Assembly: GCA_033239525.1 (NCBI GenBank)
Contig: BSYO01000026.1
Coordinates: 5,704,001-5,768,000 of the forward strand
Direction: 5' to 3'
Source: Nepenthes gracilis
Lineage: Eukaryota; Streptophyta; Magnoliopsida; Caryophyllales; Nepenthaceae
DNA: 64,000 nucleotides
Positions 38,824 to 48,432 of this stretch are shown piece after piece. The stretch's first letter is position 1. Each line of letters opens with the position of its first letter. The notes under the pieces were generated by a model. The model saw only the letters and a list, made by a program, of their open reading frames with translations, was not told the DNA's origin and searched no databases. The position numbers and the translations under genes are program-made.

Positions 38824-39063
38824 AAGAACGGGGGCGCTGCAACGCCGTATTGGCATTGCAATTTCTACGACGCCACGTGGGTCGTTAGATTTCAAAACCA
38901 ATAGCCCACGTTTTTCATATAAAAAAATAAAAAATAAAATTTAAAAATATATATTTTTATTTTTTAATACAAAAAATATGGGCTGTTGGTTTTGAAATCC
39001 AACGATCCACGTGGTGCCGGAGCCACTACGACGTCCATACATCATTGTAGCGGCCCTCATTTG
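38824..39063. mobile_element. MITE, Mutator-like, with 10-bp target duplication
   Basis: 240 bp whose two halves are inverted copies. CACTAGAATA lies immediately outside both ends (38814-38823 and 39064-39073). The terminal inverted repeats contain GGGGGCGCTGCAACG and, on the other strand, AGGGCCGCTACAATG. The arms (CCACGTGGGTCGTTAGATTT and AAATCCAACGATCCACGTGG) meet in an AT-rich centre. A 9-10 bp duplication points to Mutator-type transposition. There is no ORF. Confidence 0.85.
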
Positions 39064-39129
39064 CACTAGAATAGGCAAGTTGTGTGTTGTGCTAGGTTGG
39101 CACATAAATATGTTGTGCCATGCTTAGCA

Positions 39130-39672
39130 TGGCATGACCCGATTAGCGCCAATAAAGTCCATAGAAACTTTCAATGTCTGAGGGCATGATGAGAAAGAAA
39201 TGATGAAGTCACAGAGATAGAAAGAACTTTATCACGAAGACAATTGAGGATCTTCTTAGCAATATCAGTAGGAATGGGAACGCAAACACTACTAAAAATC
39301 ACACCATTTCTGATTCTCCAAATGAAATAGGCTGCTGCCGCCAAGATCAGTCTAAGGATTACAGAAGATAGGTGCTTACCTCTCTATCTAAGACCAATCT
39401 ATCTCAGTCCCAGCTCCCAATTTACAGACAGCCAGCGGCATTTGCTCCTCAAAAGAATTCTTCTCCACATAGCTTGTGAGAAAACAACATTAAAAAGATA
39501 AATGATAGCGATCCTCGTTCTGCTAGCCTCAAAGCAAGCAAGGAAAAAAGGAGAATGACCGACATCATATCACTTGTGTTAAGTCTCCTTTTAACAGCCA
39601 ACCAAGGAATAAAAGAGCAGGAAGAAATTCTAGACGTAGCACAAGCAAGGTGATGCCACTAAATATTGATGT
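39130..39672 (-). pseudogene. LINE-type reverse transcriptase remnant (zf-RVT region)
   Basis: Minus translation gives FIPWLAVKRRLNTSDMM near 39600, close to the FxxWLAxxxRLxTRDR core of plant non-LTR zinc-binding RT domains, and about 250 bp on a YFIWRIRNGVIF-like stretch. Stops and shifts occur between. The gene-carrying LTR element inserted into this remnant: minus-strand coding similarity is cut at 39677 and may resume past 43895. Confidence 0.55.
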
Positions 39673-39677
39673 AGTCC

Positions 39678-40214
39678 TGTTACGTACTCATAGATATCCA
39701 TTCTGGAGTTCATTTACTGAATGTACAAGGACCAGTAAATCAGTATCGGCAGCCGCAATACCTCCCTCCCCGACCATCGTCGAACATGGACATCCGACCT
39801 CCGGCAGACGTAGAAGCTTTGGGCATTCCAGTTGTCTCCTAAATTTAGAGATTATGTTTAGTTACTGCGCATGGTGGCCGATATGCCTTTTCCCCTTCAT
39901 TCATGATCATTTTCTTCTGTTATTTTATTTTGTTAGTTTGTTAGGGATTATGTTAGTTTGTTATTTTCTTCGGTTAGTGTTTATATAAACCGTTACTGTG
40001 CCTAATGAAAGGAAAGAAATATTTTCGTCTCAACTCTCTCTCTCCCTCTCTCCCAATTCTCTCCTCTCTCTCGTTCTGTTTTCTCTTCCTCAAACTGTTC
40101 CTCTTTTCCTCTTCGTCTGCCTCAATCTCCGTCCTCCTCCAGAACTCCCCTCTCCCTTCACTCCGTTCGCCACCAACGATGGTCATTCCAGCCACTGCCG
40201 AGAAGCACGTATCA
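39678..40214 (+). repeat. 5' LTR of the gene-carrying element
   Basis: Starts TGTTACGTACTC and ends ACGTATCA. TTTGGTACTCTC follows, a weak candidate primer site. An ATG at 40179 in good context lies 36 bases before the LTR end. Confidence 0.88.
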
Positions 40215-41462
40215 TTTGGTACTCTCATTGAGACAAAAGCGGAGGAGAACGAAGAATGCGCACTCAATGCACTCGAAGCGGCCATCGCCGAACTGGCCAG
40301 CAAGATGAAGGACCTTCAACGAGCTACCAACCGATTTGGTGCCCGTATGTCCACCGCGGTTTCAAAAACCGTACAGATCAGGTCGTCCTGCACCGCACTC
40401 AGCTCGTCCATGGTGGAACTCAGCAAATCACTCCACAGCTTAGAGCAAGCCACTAGCCGGTTAGTAAACTCTTTGCTTCCTGTAGCTTCCTCTGCGATGG
40501 CTTCCCATCGTCACGTTCCTCTTCCTGAAATTCCTTCCATCACTGGTTCTGTACCACCATCCGTTCCTCGAATAGCCGTTTCTACTCGAATCTCTGAACA
40601 AATTAGGTCATCCTGCCCTAACCACCTACCATTGCCAACTACAAATTCCCTGTCGTCTTCCACTTCATCACCGATTTCGGCTTTCACCTTTGCAAATTTT
40701 CCTCAAACGGCCATTACTTCGAGCAATGCGGCCGTACAATCACATGCTGCTCGAATCGCTCCCTCCGTTTCTACCATCACACAAATTCGGCACTCCTGTA
40801 TCGACCGTTTACCCCTGTCGACCGCTAATTCCTCTTTATTTTCAAACTTACCATCGGTTGTGGTTGCCACCACTAAAGTGCTTCGAACCTCCATCACTGA
40901 GCCTTTGCCGCCTCTGACTCGAATCGAGAAACCTCATTCACATGCGTCTCCTGATTTTCAATTCGAAAAGCCACCTACCACCACATCCCAGCCCATGCTT
41001 CCTCCACCACACAGCCTCCCAACTCCCTCATCGTTCACGACTCTCACCTTCGAAATTTTACCCCATACTGCTCAGCCCCAACCCTGTCTATCGCCAGCAT
41101 TACCTGATGTCCAGATCATTACTCCCGTTCCATTTCATTCTGCACTAGAGTCCTCGGCCATTACCTCTCGGACTTATTGTAGCAGCACCTCTCAGACATT
41201 ACCACAGCTCCCGGAGCGTATCAATTTGGTTCCATTTCTAGTTAATAGAACCGATAGTACTGGCTGTTCACATTTTTACTGCCTGCTGCCCTCCAAGCAG
41301 TTTGTTCACACCCTGGAGGTCTCACGGCCATCTCCCTTTTTCTCCACTATCCCTCCAGAACCTCCTAAAGAAATGATAATTCACCGGGAGTCCCTATTAT
41401 GGCCGCCTGTATCGTTCTCGGATGCCAAAAAACTGGGAGAGGAAAATCTGGATGCGAATTGA
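40179..41462 (+). CDS. Ser/Pro-rich ORF of the gene-carrying element, unknown function
   Basis: 427 codons from the ATG at 40179; the frame is also open upstream to 40005 within the LTR. The first 100 residues look helical and coiled-coil-like (ALNALEAAIAELASKMKDLQ). The rest is Ser/Thr/Pro-rich and holds at least two copies of a module of about 60 residues, RI-S-(E)QIRSSC/HSC followed by LPL(P/S)T(T/A)NS. I do not recognise the family. It sits where gag would be and could be a diverged gag or a captured host gene. The start codon lies in the 5' LTR, so every copy of the LTR carries the first codons. It ends 54 bases before the next open stretch, in the same frame. Confidence 0.55.
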   Translation: MVIPATAEKHVSFGTLIETKAEENEECALNALEAAIAELASKMKDLQRATNRFGARMSTAVSKTVQIRSSCTALSSSMVELSKSLHSLEQATSRLVNSLLPVASSAMASHRHVPLPEIPSITGSVPPSVPRIAVSTRISEQIRSSCPNHLPLPTTNSLSSSTSSPISAFTFANFPQTAITSSNAAVQSHAARIAPSVSTITQIRHSCIDRLPLSTANSSLFSNLPSVVVATTKVLRTSITEPLPPLTRIEKPHSHASPDFQFEKPPTTTSQPMLPPPHSLPTPSSFTTLTFEILPHTAQPQPCLSPALPDVQIITPVPFHSALESSAITSRTYCSSTSQTLPQLPERINLVPFLVNRTDSTGCSHFYCLLPSKQFVHTLEVSRPSPFFSTIPPEPPKEMIIHRESLLWPPVSFSDAKKLGEENLDAN

Positions 41463-41516
41463 CCCCATTCTCTATGACCACCTCTTACCCAACCACCCAC
41501 TAACCCCACCTTAGTC

Positions 41517-42480
41517 TTGCCGAACAAACTCTCTCTTCCAAGCCTGCCATTTTGGATCTCATGCTTGATAATCTATGTGGACGGCTTGGTCCAAACGATG
41601 GCACAACTGGCCTCTATTACGACCCCATTTGCACTTCAATTCATCACAGTTCGACTCTCAGACAAGAAAACAATTCCTCCACTGAGGGACAAATTTGGTT
41701 GGTGTAGAGTTACAAGTAATGAGTTGAGGAATTCCTTAAACACTGTCATTCTTCCCCTTGGTCGTGTTGATGTTGGACTTTCTCATCACCACTCCTTGCT
41801 ATTTAAGGTACTAGCTGATAGGATCAACCATCCGTGTATGCTGGTGAAAGGCAGTTTATATACTGGCACAGATGATGGAGCAGAGAACTTGATCAAAATG
41901 GATGATGAAAGTGAATACATAATTGATTTGATGGGTGCTCCGGGCACACTAATCCCTGCTGAGGTGCCTAGCAGTCTTCTTCTAGACTCTGCATTGGGAG
42001 CTGGGGGTTTTTCAGGTAGCAGTGGAAGTACCAACAAGTTGAGCTTGGTGCTTCACAAAGTGACTAGGGCACAGGAAGTTTTACCTGATGTTGATGAGAT
42101 CCCTAAGGCTCACAGGTCAAGTTTGGAAGAGGCAATTCCAGTGGGCTTTCACAAGTCAAGTTTGGAAGAGGCAATTCCAGTGGGCTGTCAACCAAAACAT
42201 CGTAGTGACAATAACAAATCTAAAAATTATGAGCACAAGTTTGAGAAGCTTGTTCCTTCAGCATATATGCCAACTGAAGCCTCACCATTATCTGTTGAAG
42301 GATTGTTGTTGGCACAAGAGTAGAAGGTTAAAAGTGTCTCCAAATATGTTATTAGTGCAGCCAAAAATCCGAATTTTGCACAGAAGTTGCATGCTGTTTT
42401 GTTAGAAAGTGGGGCATTTCCTCATCCAGATTTGTTTTCAGATATAGCTTCTGACATTGTTAGTGAACAGAAATTGCTTG
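41517..42480 (+). pseudogene. Captured EDR1-like (Raf-type MAPKKK) gene segment, intronless
   Basis: Residues read SNELRNSLNTVILPLGRVDV, GLSHHHSLLFKVLADRINH, VKGSLYTGTDDGAENLIK and IIDLMGAPGTLIPAEVP: the EDR1 regulatory domain found N-terminal of the kinase in plant EDR1/CTR1-like MAPKKKs. KVKSVSKYVISAAKNPNF and LHAVLLESGAFPHPDLFSDI follow, also typical of this family. One in-frame TAG (42321-42323) interrupts it. I see no intron across about 900 bases, where a chromosomal copy should have several, which suggests capture from spliced RNA. The kinase domain itself is absent. A 39-bp repeat lies at 42115-42192. Confidence 0.78.
42115..42192 (+). repeat. 39-bp in-frame tandem duplication
   Basis: Two copies (42115-42153 and 42154-42192) encode SSLEEAIPVGFHK and SSLEEAIPVGCQP. 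It keeps the frame, so it adds 13 residues to the EDR1-like segment. Confidence 0.93.
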
Positions 42481-42977
42481 AGCCAGTCCAACCTGAGAAA
42501 GGGGAAAATGTGGAGTTGAGGAGTTCTTGTAATTCAACCAAATATTGGTCAAATAATGAGTTGTCTCTTCTTCCACCCTCTGGAGTGCATCCCTTGGACG
42601 TATTTGGTTGTGATAATACACTAAAACACGCTGTTGAGAAGTTAACAAGACATCAGTTGGAACCGGTTCAACATCTTGTTAATTATGCATTATGTTTTGA
42701 ATCCAAAAATGAGGGGCTTGAACTTGCTGTTATTGCAGCAAATAGAGTGAGCCCAAATGAAAGCCCAGGTGTTGCTATAATCCCTAGTATAGCAAATGCT
42801 TCTGAAGTTAATATATCTGCAATGGATGGAGGAGCTTCATCTCAGAAGATCTCTGAGGAATATCCTCTGCCTAATGTAATTAATTCTTCAAATGGGATGG
42901 TTGACTGTAGTGAAGACATATCTAGGATGAAGGGTCTTCTATCTGTTCAGGGCATGAAAGAGAGATTTGTTTTTCAA

Positions 42978-43077
42978 GGAGGGCAGCTTCCAGTTCAGGT
43001 TCTTCGGATAGGACAGCTTGCTGTTTTCAATGTGCCAGCAGAATTCACAACAATGGATAATAGACGTCACCGAGAGG
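42978..43077 (+). pseudogene. Short segment resembling neutral ceramidase
   Basis: LPVQVLRIGQLAVFNVPAEF followed by TTMDNRRHRE resembles the conserved LPIQILRIGQL..L..PGEFTTM..RRLR block near the C-terminal part of plant neutral ceramidases. It is in the same frame as the EDR1-like segment. Sequence on both sides (42480-42977 and 43078-43337) is open but not recognised by me. The match is short, so chance or a distant family is possible. Confidence 0.5.
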
Positions 43078-43349
43078 ATGAATCCAAAGCTGTGGGACAA
43101 CCAGAAGGTGACAGTGGGGGATCTTGGGAGCCTGATGCGACGATAGTTAACACTGACAATTTTAAGCTGGTGCACTCAGAGCTCGGGGGCAAAGTTGTGT
43201 GTGAGGACGCGGACATTGTTGACGCAACAGCTAATATTGATTCTGCCGCTCTATCTTTTAAGCAAGAACATAGTTGTTGCGCCGGGTCAGGTCATTTGTG
43301 CATAAGCCGTTTGACCTTGAGGACAGGGTTATTTTGATGGGAACGGCAA

Positions 43350-43889
43350 TATTACGTACTCATAGATATCCGCTCTGGAGTTCATTTACTGAATGTACGA
43401 GGACCAGCAAATCAGTATCGGCAGCCGCAGTACCTCCGTCCCCGACCATCGTCGAACATGGACATCCGACCTCCGGCAGACGTAGAAGCTTTGGGCATTC
43501 CAGTTGTCTCCTAAATTTAAGGATTATGTTTAGTTACTGTACATGGTGGCCGATATGCCTTTTCCCCTTCATTCATGATCATTTTCTTCTGTTATTTTAT
43601 TTTGTTAGTTTGTTAGGGATTATGTTAGTTTGTTATTTTCTTCGGTTAGTGTTTATATAAACCGTTACTGTGCCTAATGAAAGGAAGGAAATATTTTTGT
43701 CTCAACTCTCTCTCTCCCTCTCTCCCTATTCTCTCCTCTATCTCGTTCTGTTTTCTCTTCCTCAAACTGTTCCTCTTTTCCTCTTCGTCTGCTTCAATCA
43801 CCGTCCTCCTCCGCCAGAACTCCCCTCTCCCTTCACTCCGTTCGCCACCGACGATGGTCATTCCAGCCACTGCCAAGAAGCACGTTTCA
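43350..43889 (+). repeat. 3' LTR of the gene-carrying element
   Basis: Starts TATTACGTACTC (TG changed to TA) and ends ACGTTTCA. It differs from the 5' LTR by about 20 substitutions and one 3-bp insertion (CGCC context near 43812). Confidence 0.88.
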
Positions 43890-44164
43890 AGTCCGGTTGA
43901 AAACTCCTCTAGGCTGATCAAAAATCGAGAAGTAAACTCCCAATCACCAGGATCCTATAAGAACATGTTCGGCATGCGAGAATCAAGACCATAGTTGTAA
44001 CGACTTGAACTTGAGTCCCCTAATCTAACCCAGGCCAACTCTACAAAAGATCCTCTAGATCATCAAATATCATCAAACCAACCAAAATTATCAACTGTCC
44101 ATCATAAATTCTAAAACCAATAGAACCCGGAGTCGTCTGATGATTTTTTGAATCTTACTCATAG

Positions 44165-44345
44165 AAATTGCTTCTTTCAACGGGTTAGTTGCTACTACAT
44201 GACTTGGTAATCATGAGTTCAGGTTACTGAAATGGATTCTTGCAAAATGTAGGGTAAGACTATTTACGATAGACCCAATAGTGGTCCAATCCTTCTGCGG
44301 CCCCCCTCGTAGAGTGAGCTTTGTGTATCAAGCCACCCTTTTATT
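44165..44345 (+). mobile_element. Au-like SINE
   Basis: The 3' body AGGGTAAGACTATTTACGAT, then AGACCCAATAGTGGTCC, a C-rich run and GAGCTTTGTGTATCAAGCCA ending in CCCTTTT follows the plant Au SINE order (GGGTAAGGCTGCGTACA, AGACCC, GGTCC, CGGGAGC, CCCTTTT). The upstream part, TTGGTAATCATGAGTTCAGG, is a weak B-box region. The copy is old and about 180 bp. The stretch 43,895-44,164 holds nothing I can name. Confidence 0.7.
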
Positions 44346-44950
44346 AAAATATCTGTTCTTGCTAATGAAGCTACCATCCTCAATTGCCTAGGACTTTTTC
44401 TTTTTATAGCCAGGTGATTTGAAGAAATCCCAGCTCGGTCTCGGCCACAGTTACAGTAGGGCAAAGGCTAAGTTCAATGTTAATAGGGTAGACAACATGG
44501 TTATCCAGGCAATCTTTCCTCTGGACACTCTTGACAAGGACATAAATACTTTCTCCATGCGCAGTGAATCTACTACAACATGCCTTTGTTCAGGCCTTGG
44601 AAAACAGTTGACTCGCTGTCGGCTTTTTCCTACCGTTGCACGCCGGTTCTTCCTGCTCAAGCAATGCTCGGGGAGCATGTTCTGGCTTCTCTTCCAAACA
44701 AGTGATGCCGGTTTTGGTTTGTGTCGATCCCATTCCATCAAAGGGTTTTTCTGGTGTAGGACTTGTTATTGTTTTGGTATTTAATTTGATGTTCGGGGTC
44801 AGCCTCCGCGATTATGATTTTATCCCAAGTCGAAAAAATACTTGGAATTAAATCATAGTTTGTAAAATTTTCTTTTCTTTTAATACAATTAACTTACTTA
44901 CCAAAAAATATATATATATATTCTCCATGAGGCTCAGGTAATGTTACTTG

Positions 44951-45747
44951 TGTTGGCGCAAAACACAGAAGGTACGGTGACTGAGTGGACAAAGCTCTCG
45001 GACAGCAACACAGAGTAGAGCTCTCGGACGGACAAGAAAAAGTAACGATAGAAAAATGAGAGAGAACACTCAAAATTTTAACGTGGAAAACCTTTCTTGG
45101 ATCAAGGAAAAAACCACGAAAGAATACACTATAAAAAGATTGTTTACAAGTGTTAGCTACACAAATTCAAACGAAAAGAAAACAATCTCAAGTGTACAAT
45201 CTCTCTCTAAGGTATTTCTCACTCTATCTTTACAACAAAGCTTGCCCACAGCTGTCTCAAGGCTCACTCCAAGGCTGCTCTCAAAGACATGGCACAAGTA
45301 CTCCAAATCCTCTTGGCAGCACACTCTAGCTCTCTATTAAGCAAGGGCAGAAAGCATTGTATATATACACAAATGGCCTAGTGGACAGCCGGCTACCCTA
45401 CTCGCGCTAGGGTGGCAGGACCACGTCGTCTAGGCCTGCCATGACAGGCGTACGCCCGGCGTGCCGGAATGGTAGACCTGACATCTAAAAAATTGTAGCC
45501 GTCTTAACATCCAATCAGAGTAGGTGACCAACCCACCTGTAGAACGCGGCTGCGACAGGCCTACGAAGATAAAATCAACGCCTACGTTTTCAGGGTCCTC
45601 GTCCATGTCCTCAGCAACTTCTCAGACATGACGCCTTCAATGAATCCTCGTCCGCATAACAGACTTCTTGGACTACACAAGAAAGTCCTCGTCCATTTTC
45701 CTAATGGAGTCTGTGGACATAAGTGCCACTCGGAAGTGACCCCAACA
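44951..45747 (-). repeat. 3' LTR of the NOP56-intron copia element
   Basis: 797 bp, TGTTGGCGCAAAACACAG to GACCCCAACA. Confidence 0.95.
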
Positions 45748-45769
45748 AACTTCCCCTCATGACCGAGCG

Positions 45770-47304
45770 GGAGTGAAGTTAGTCAGACCGACAATGTCAC
45801 AACAAGCTTCTAGCTTTCCCTTTGACAAAACCTTGGTCAATATGTCCGAGCCATTGTCATCCGAGCGGACCTTGCCAATTGATAGCTGCCCATCATCAAA
45901 AACATCTCTCACCCAATGGAAACGCACGTCAATGTGCTTTGACCCCGAATGGAATGAAGAGTTTTTATATAAATGGATAGCACTTTAACTATCACAGAGG
46001 ACCTCGTAGGTCTCTTGCCTTAGACCCAATTCTTGGACGAACCTCTTCATCAAGAGCATTTCCTTACAGGCCTCGGTCACGACAATGAATTCTGCTTCCG
46101 TAGTCGAGAGAGCGACGTACTTCTGTACTTGGACTGCCAGGAGACCGCCTTTCCTGCAAATTTCACCAAGTATCTGGACATTAATTTCTGAGAATCAACG
46201 TCCCCGGCCATGTCTGCGTCTGTGTACGCAATCAGCTGAAGCTTCTCTCCTCCAAACTGCAAACCCGTCTTGGAGGTCCCGCAGAAATATCTGAAAATCC
46301 ACTTAACCGCGAACCAATGCTCCATACCTGGGTTTGAGAGAAATCTGCTAACAAGGCCAACCGCATGAGCAATGTCCGGCCGCGTATACACGGCCGCGTA
46401 TATCAAGCTACCAACGGCCGATGAGTAAGGAATCTTACTCATGCGCGCCTTCTCAGTGTCCGAGGACGGACACTACTGCTTGCTCAGCCTAAAATGGTTG
46501 GCCAATGGGGACTGACAGGCTTAGAGCTTTCCATGTTGAATCTCTGAAGCACTTTTTCAACATAGCCTTCCTGGGACAGCCAGAGCTTCTTGTCTCCTCG
46601 GTCGCGAAAAATTCTAATCCCTAGAATCTGCTTCGCCAAATCGAGGACTTTATGGCGAAAGACTGTCCTAGTTGCACCTTCAGCTCCTTGATCCGAGTAC
46701 TATTCTGTCTGACAACTAGCATGTCATCCACATAAAGGAGGAGGATAACGAAGTCGTTTTCTGAGAACCTCTTGACAAAGACACAGTGGTAGGAAGCAGT
46801 CTTATGGTATCCTCGTCAGACCATAACAGACTCAAACTTCCTGTACCACTGTCTCGGAGCTTGTTTCAACTCATACAAGCTCTTCTTCAAACGGCAAACT
46901 AGTCCTTCCTTCCCCTTAACTTCAAAACCATCTGGCTGTTCCATGTAGATCTCTTCCTCTAGATCTCCATGGAGAAAAGCTATCCGGACATCCAATTGCT
47001 CTATCTCCAGATCCAAAGCCGCTGCCAGTCTGAGCACTACACGGACCGAGGACATCTTCACAACAGGTGCGAAAATCTCATCAAAGTCAACACCCTTTCG
47101 TTGACCAAAGCCCTTCACCACAAGCCGTGCTTTGTGTCTTGGCTTGCTCATGTCCTCAGTCACGTTCAGCCGGAAGACCCATTTGTTCTTTAGGCCCTTC
47201 TTCCCCTTGGATAATTTAGCCAGCTCAAATATATGATTTTCATGAAGAGAGGCCATCTCTTCCTTCATGGCCTCAAACCGTTTATCCTTTTGAGTGCTAC
47301 ACAT
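45770..47304 (-). pseudogene. copia reverse transcriptase and RNase H
   Basis: NKWVFRLNVTEDMSKPRHKA, VDFDEIFAPVVKMSSVR, QLDVRIAFLHGDLEEEIYME and LKQAPRQWYRKF are RT motifs (47304-46816). A stop follows at about 46815; LLYVDDMLVV (catalytic box) lies at about 46737-46708 in a different frame. RNase H (46442-45770) shows YSSAVGSLIYAAVYTRPDIA, TDADMAGD and KHIDV. Confidence 0.88.
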
Positions 47305-47482
47305 GGCTTCATTAAAATCTTCTGGTTCTCCAGCATCAGTGAGGAGGACAAACTCACTTGCTGGAAGGCGGATGGACGGACGTCTCTCCTGGACGACCGT
47401 CTCACAGGGGCTACCTCGGCCTATTGAGGAGCCAAATCTTCAACCTGATCCTAAGGCGCTGGAACCGCCTTACCATGGTTGT

Positions 47483-48432
47483 CTACCACACCTGATCCGC
47501 CGACATCAGACTCAGGAGGCACTGGACGGACAGTATCAACAATAACTTTGTCCGTCTGGGAAGTACTGGGTTGAGTCTTCTGCTCCTTCTCAATGTCCTC
47601 GATGGTCTCGTCCTCAACGAAGACCACGTCTCGGGACTGCACCAGCTTCCTTTCCTTTGGGTCATACAGTCTGTACCCAAGTTCGCCCTCGCCATAGCCC
47701 AGAAAGACACATAGCTTTGTCTTTGGCTCCAGCTTGGTCCTCTCATCTGTTGGAACATGGACAAAGGCTTTACAGCTGAAAGTTTGAAGATGACTGTATG
47801 CTGGCTCCTTTCCAGTTCAAATCCGCTCTGAAACTTCCCCGTCCGGAGGCTTACTGGCAACTGGTTGATCACGTGGGTGGCCGCCTTCAAGGCCTCAGCC
47901 CAAAAAGATCCTGGAAGCCTGGCCTCGGATAATATACACCTGACCCTTTCCATTTGGGTGCGATTCATCCTTTCGGCCATGCCATTCAACTGTGGCGTCT
48001 GGGGTAGAGTTCTCTGATGTCTGATGCCACGAGCTTTGCAGTAGGCATCAAACGTCCCAGTGTATTCTCCGCCGTTATCGCTCCGAACGGTCTTTAACCT
48101 CCTCCTGGTTTCTTGCTCAACGAGGACATGGAACTGCTCAAAGGTTCCCACAACCTGATCTTTGGTCTTCAACAGGAACACTCACAGCTTCCTTGAGCAA
48201 TTGTCAATGAAGGACACAAAGTATTGTGCTCCTCCAAAAGACTTCTCCGGGAGGGGACCACACACATTTGTGTGGACAAGCTCCAAAACCTCGGTCTTCC
48301 TGCCAGATACGTCTCCTTAAAAGGAGACTCTGCGCTGCTTCCCCGCCATTCAGTGAGGGCAAGTCCCCGGCCTGTCTCCATCCATCTGCGGGATGAGACC
48401 CTTCTTCGCCAGATGACTCATGCCACGCTCAC
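47483..48432 (-). pseudogene. copia integrase
   Basis: TVRSDNGGEYTGTFDAYC holds the second catalytic Asp, and QLNGMAERMNRTQMERVR the catalytic Glu. The N-terminal part (48381-48169) is in another frame. The segment from about 47810 is also shifted relative to SFWAEALKAATHVINQLP. Confidence 0.85.

Larger units (their letters stand above)
39678..43889 (+). mobile_element. Young LTR retroelement carrying host gene segments
   Basis: 4,212 bp with LTRs of 537 and 540 bp (about 96 % identical by eye) and the perfect 5-bp target duplication AGTCC (39673-39677 and 43890-43894). The LTRs end CGTATCA/CGTTTCA. Each has a TATA box (TTTATATAAACC, about 39979 and 43653) and a CT-rich leader. A GACCTTGAGGACAGGG segment before the 3' LTR resembles the 3' internal end of gypsy elements, suggesting the parent family. 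No RT, integrase or RNase H motif is present. The inside is almost one continuous plus frame made of three unlike parts, described separately. It depends on enzymes from another element. Confidence 0.88.
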
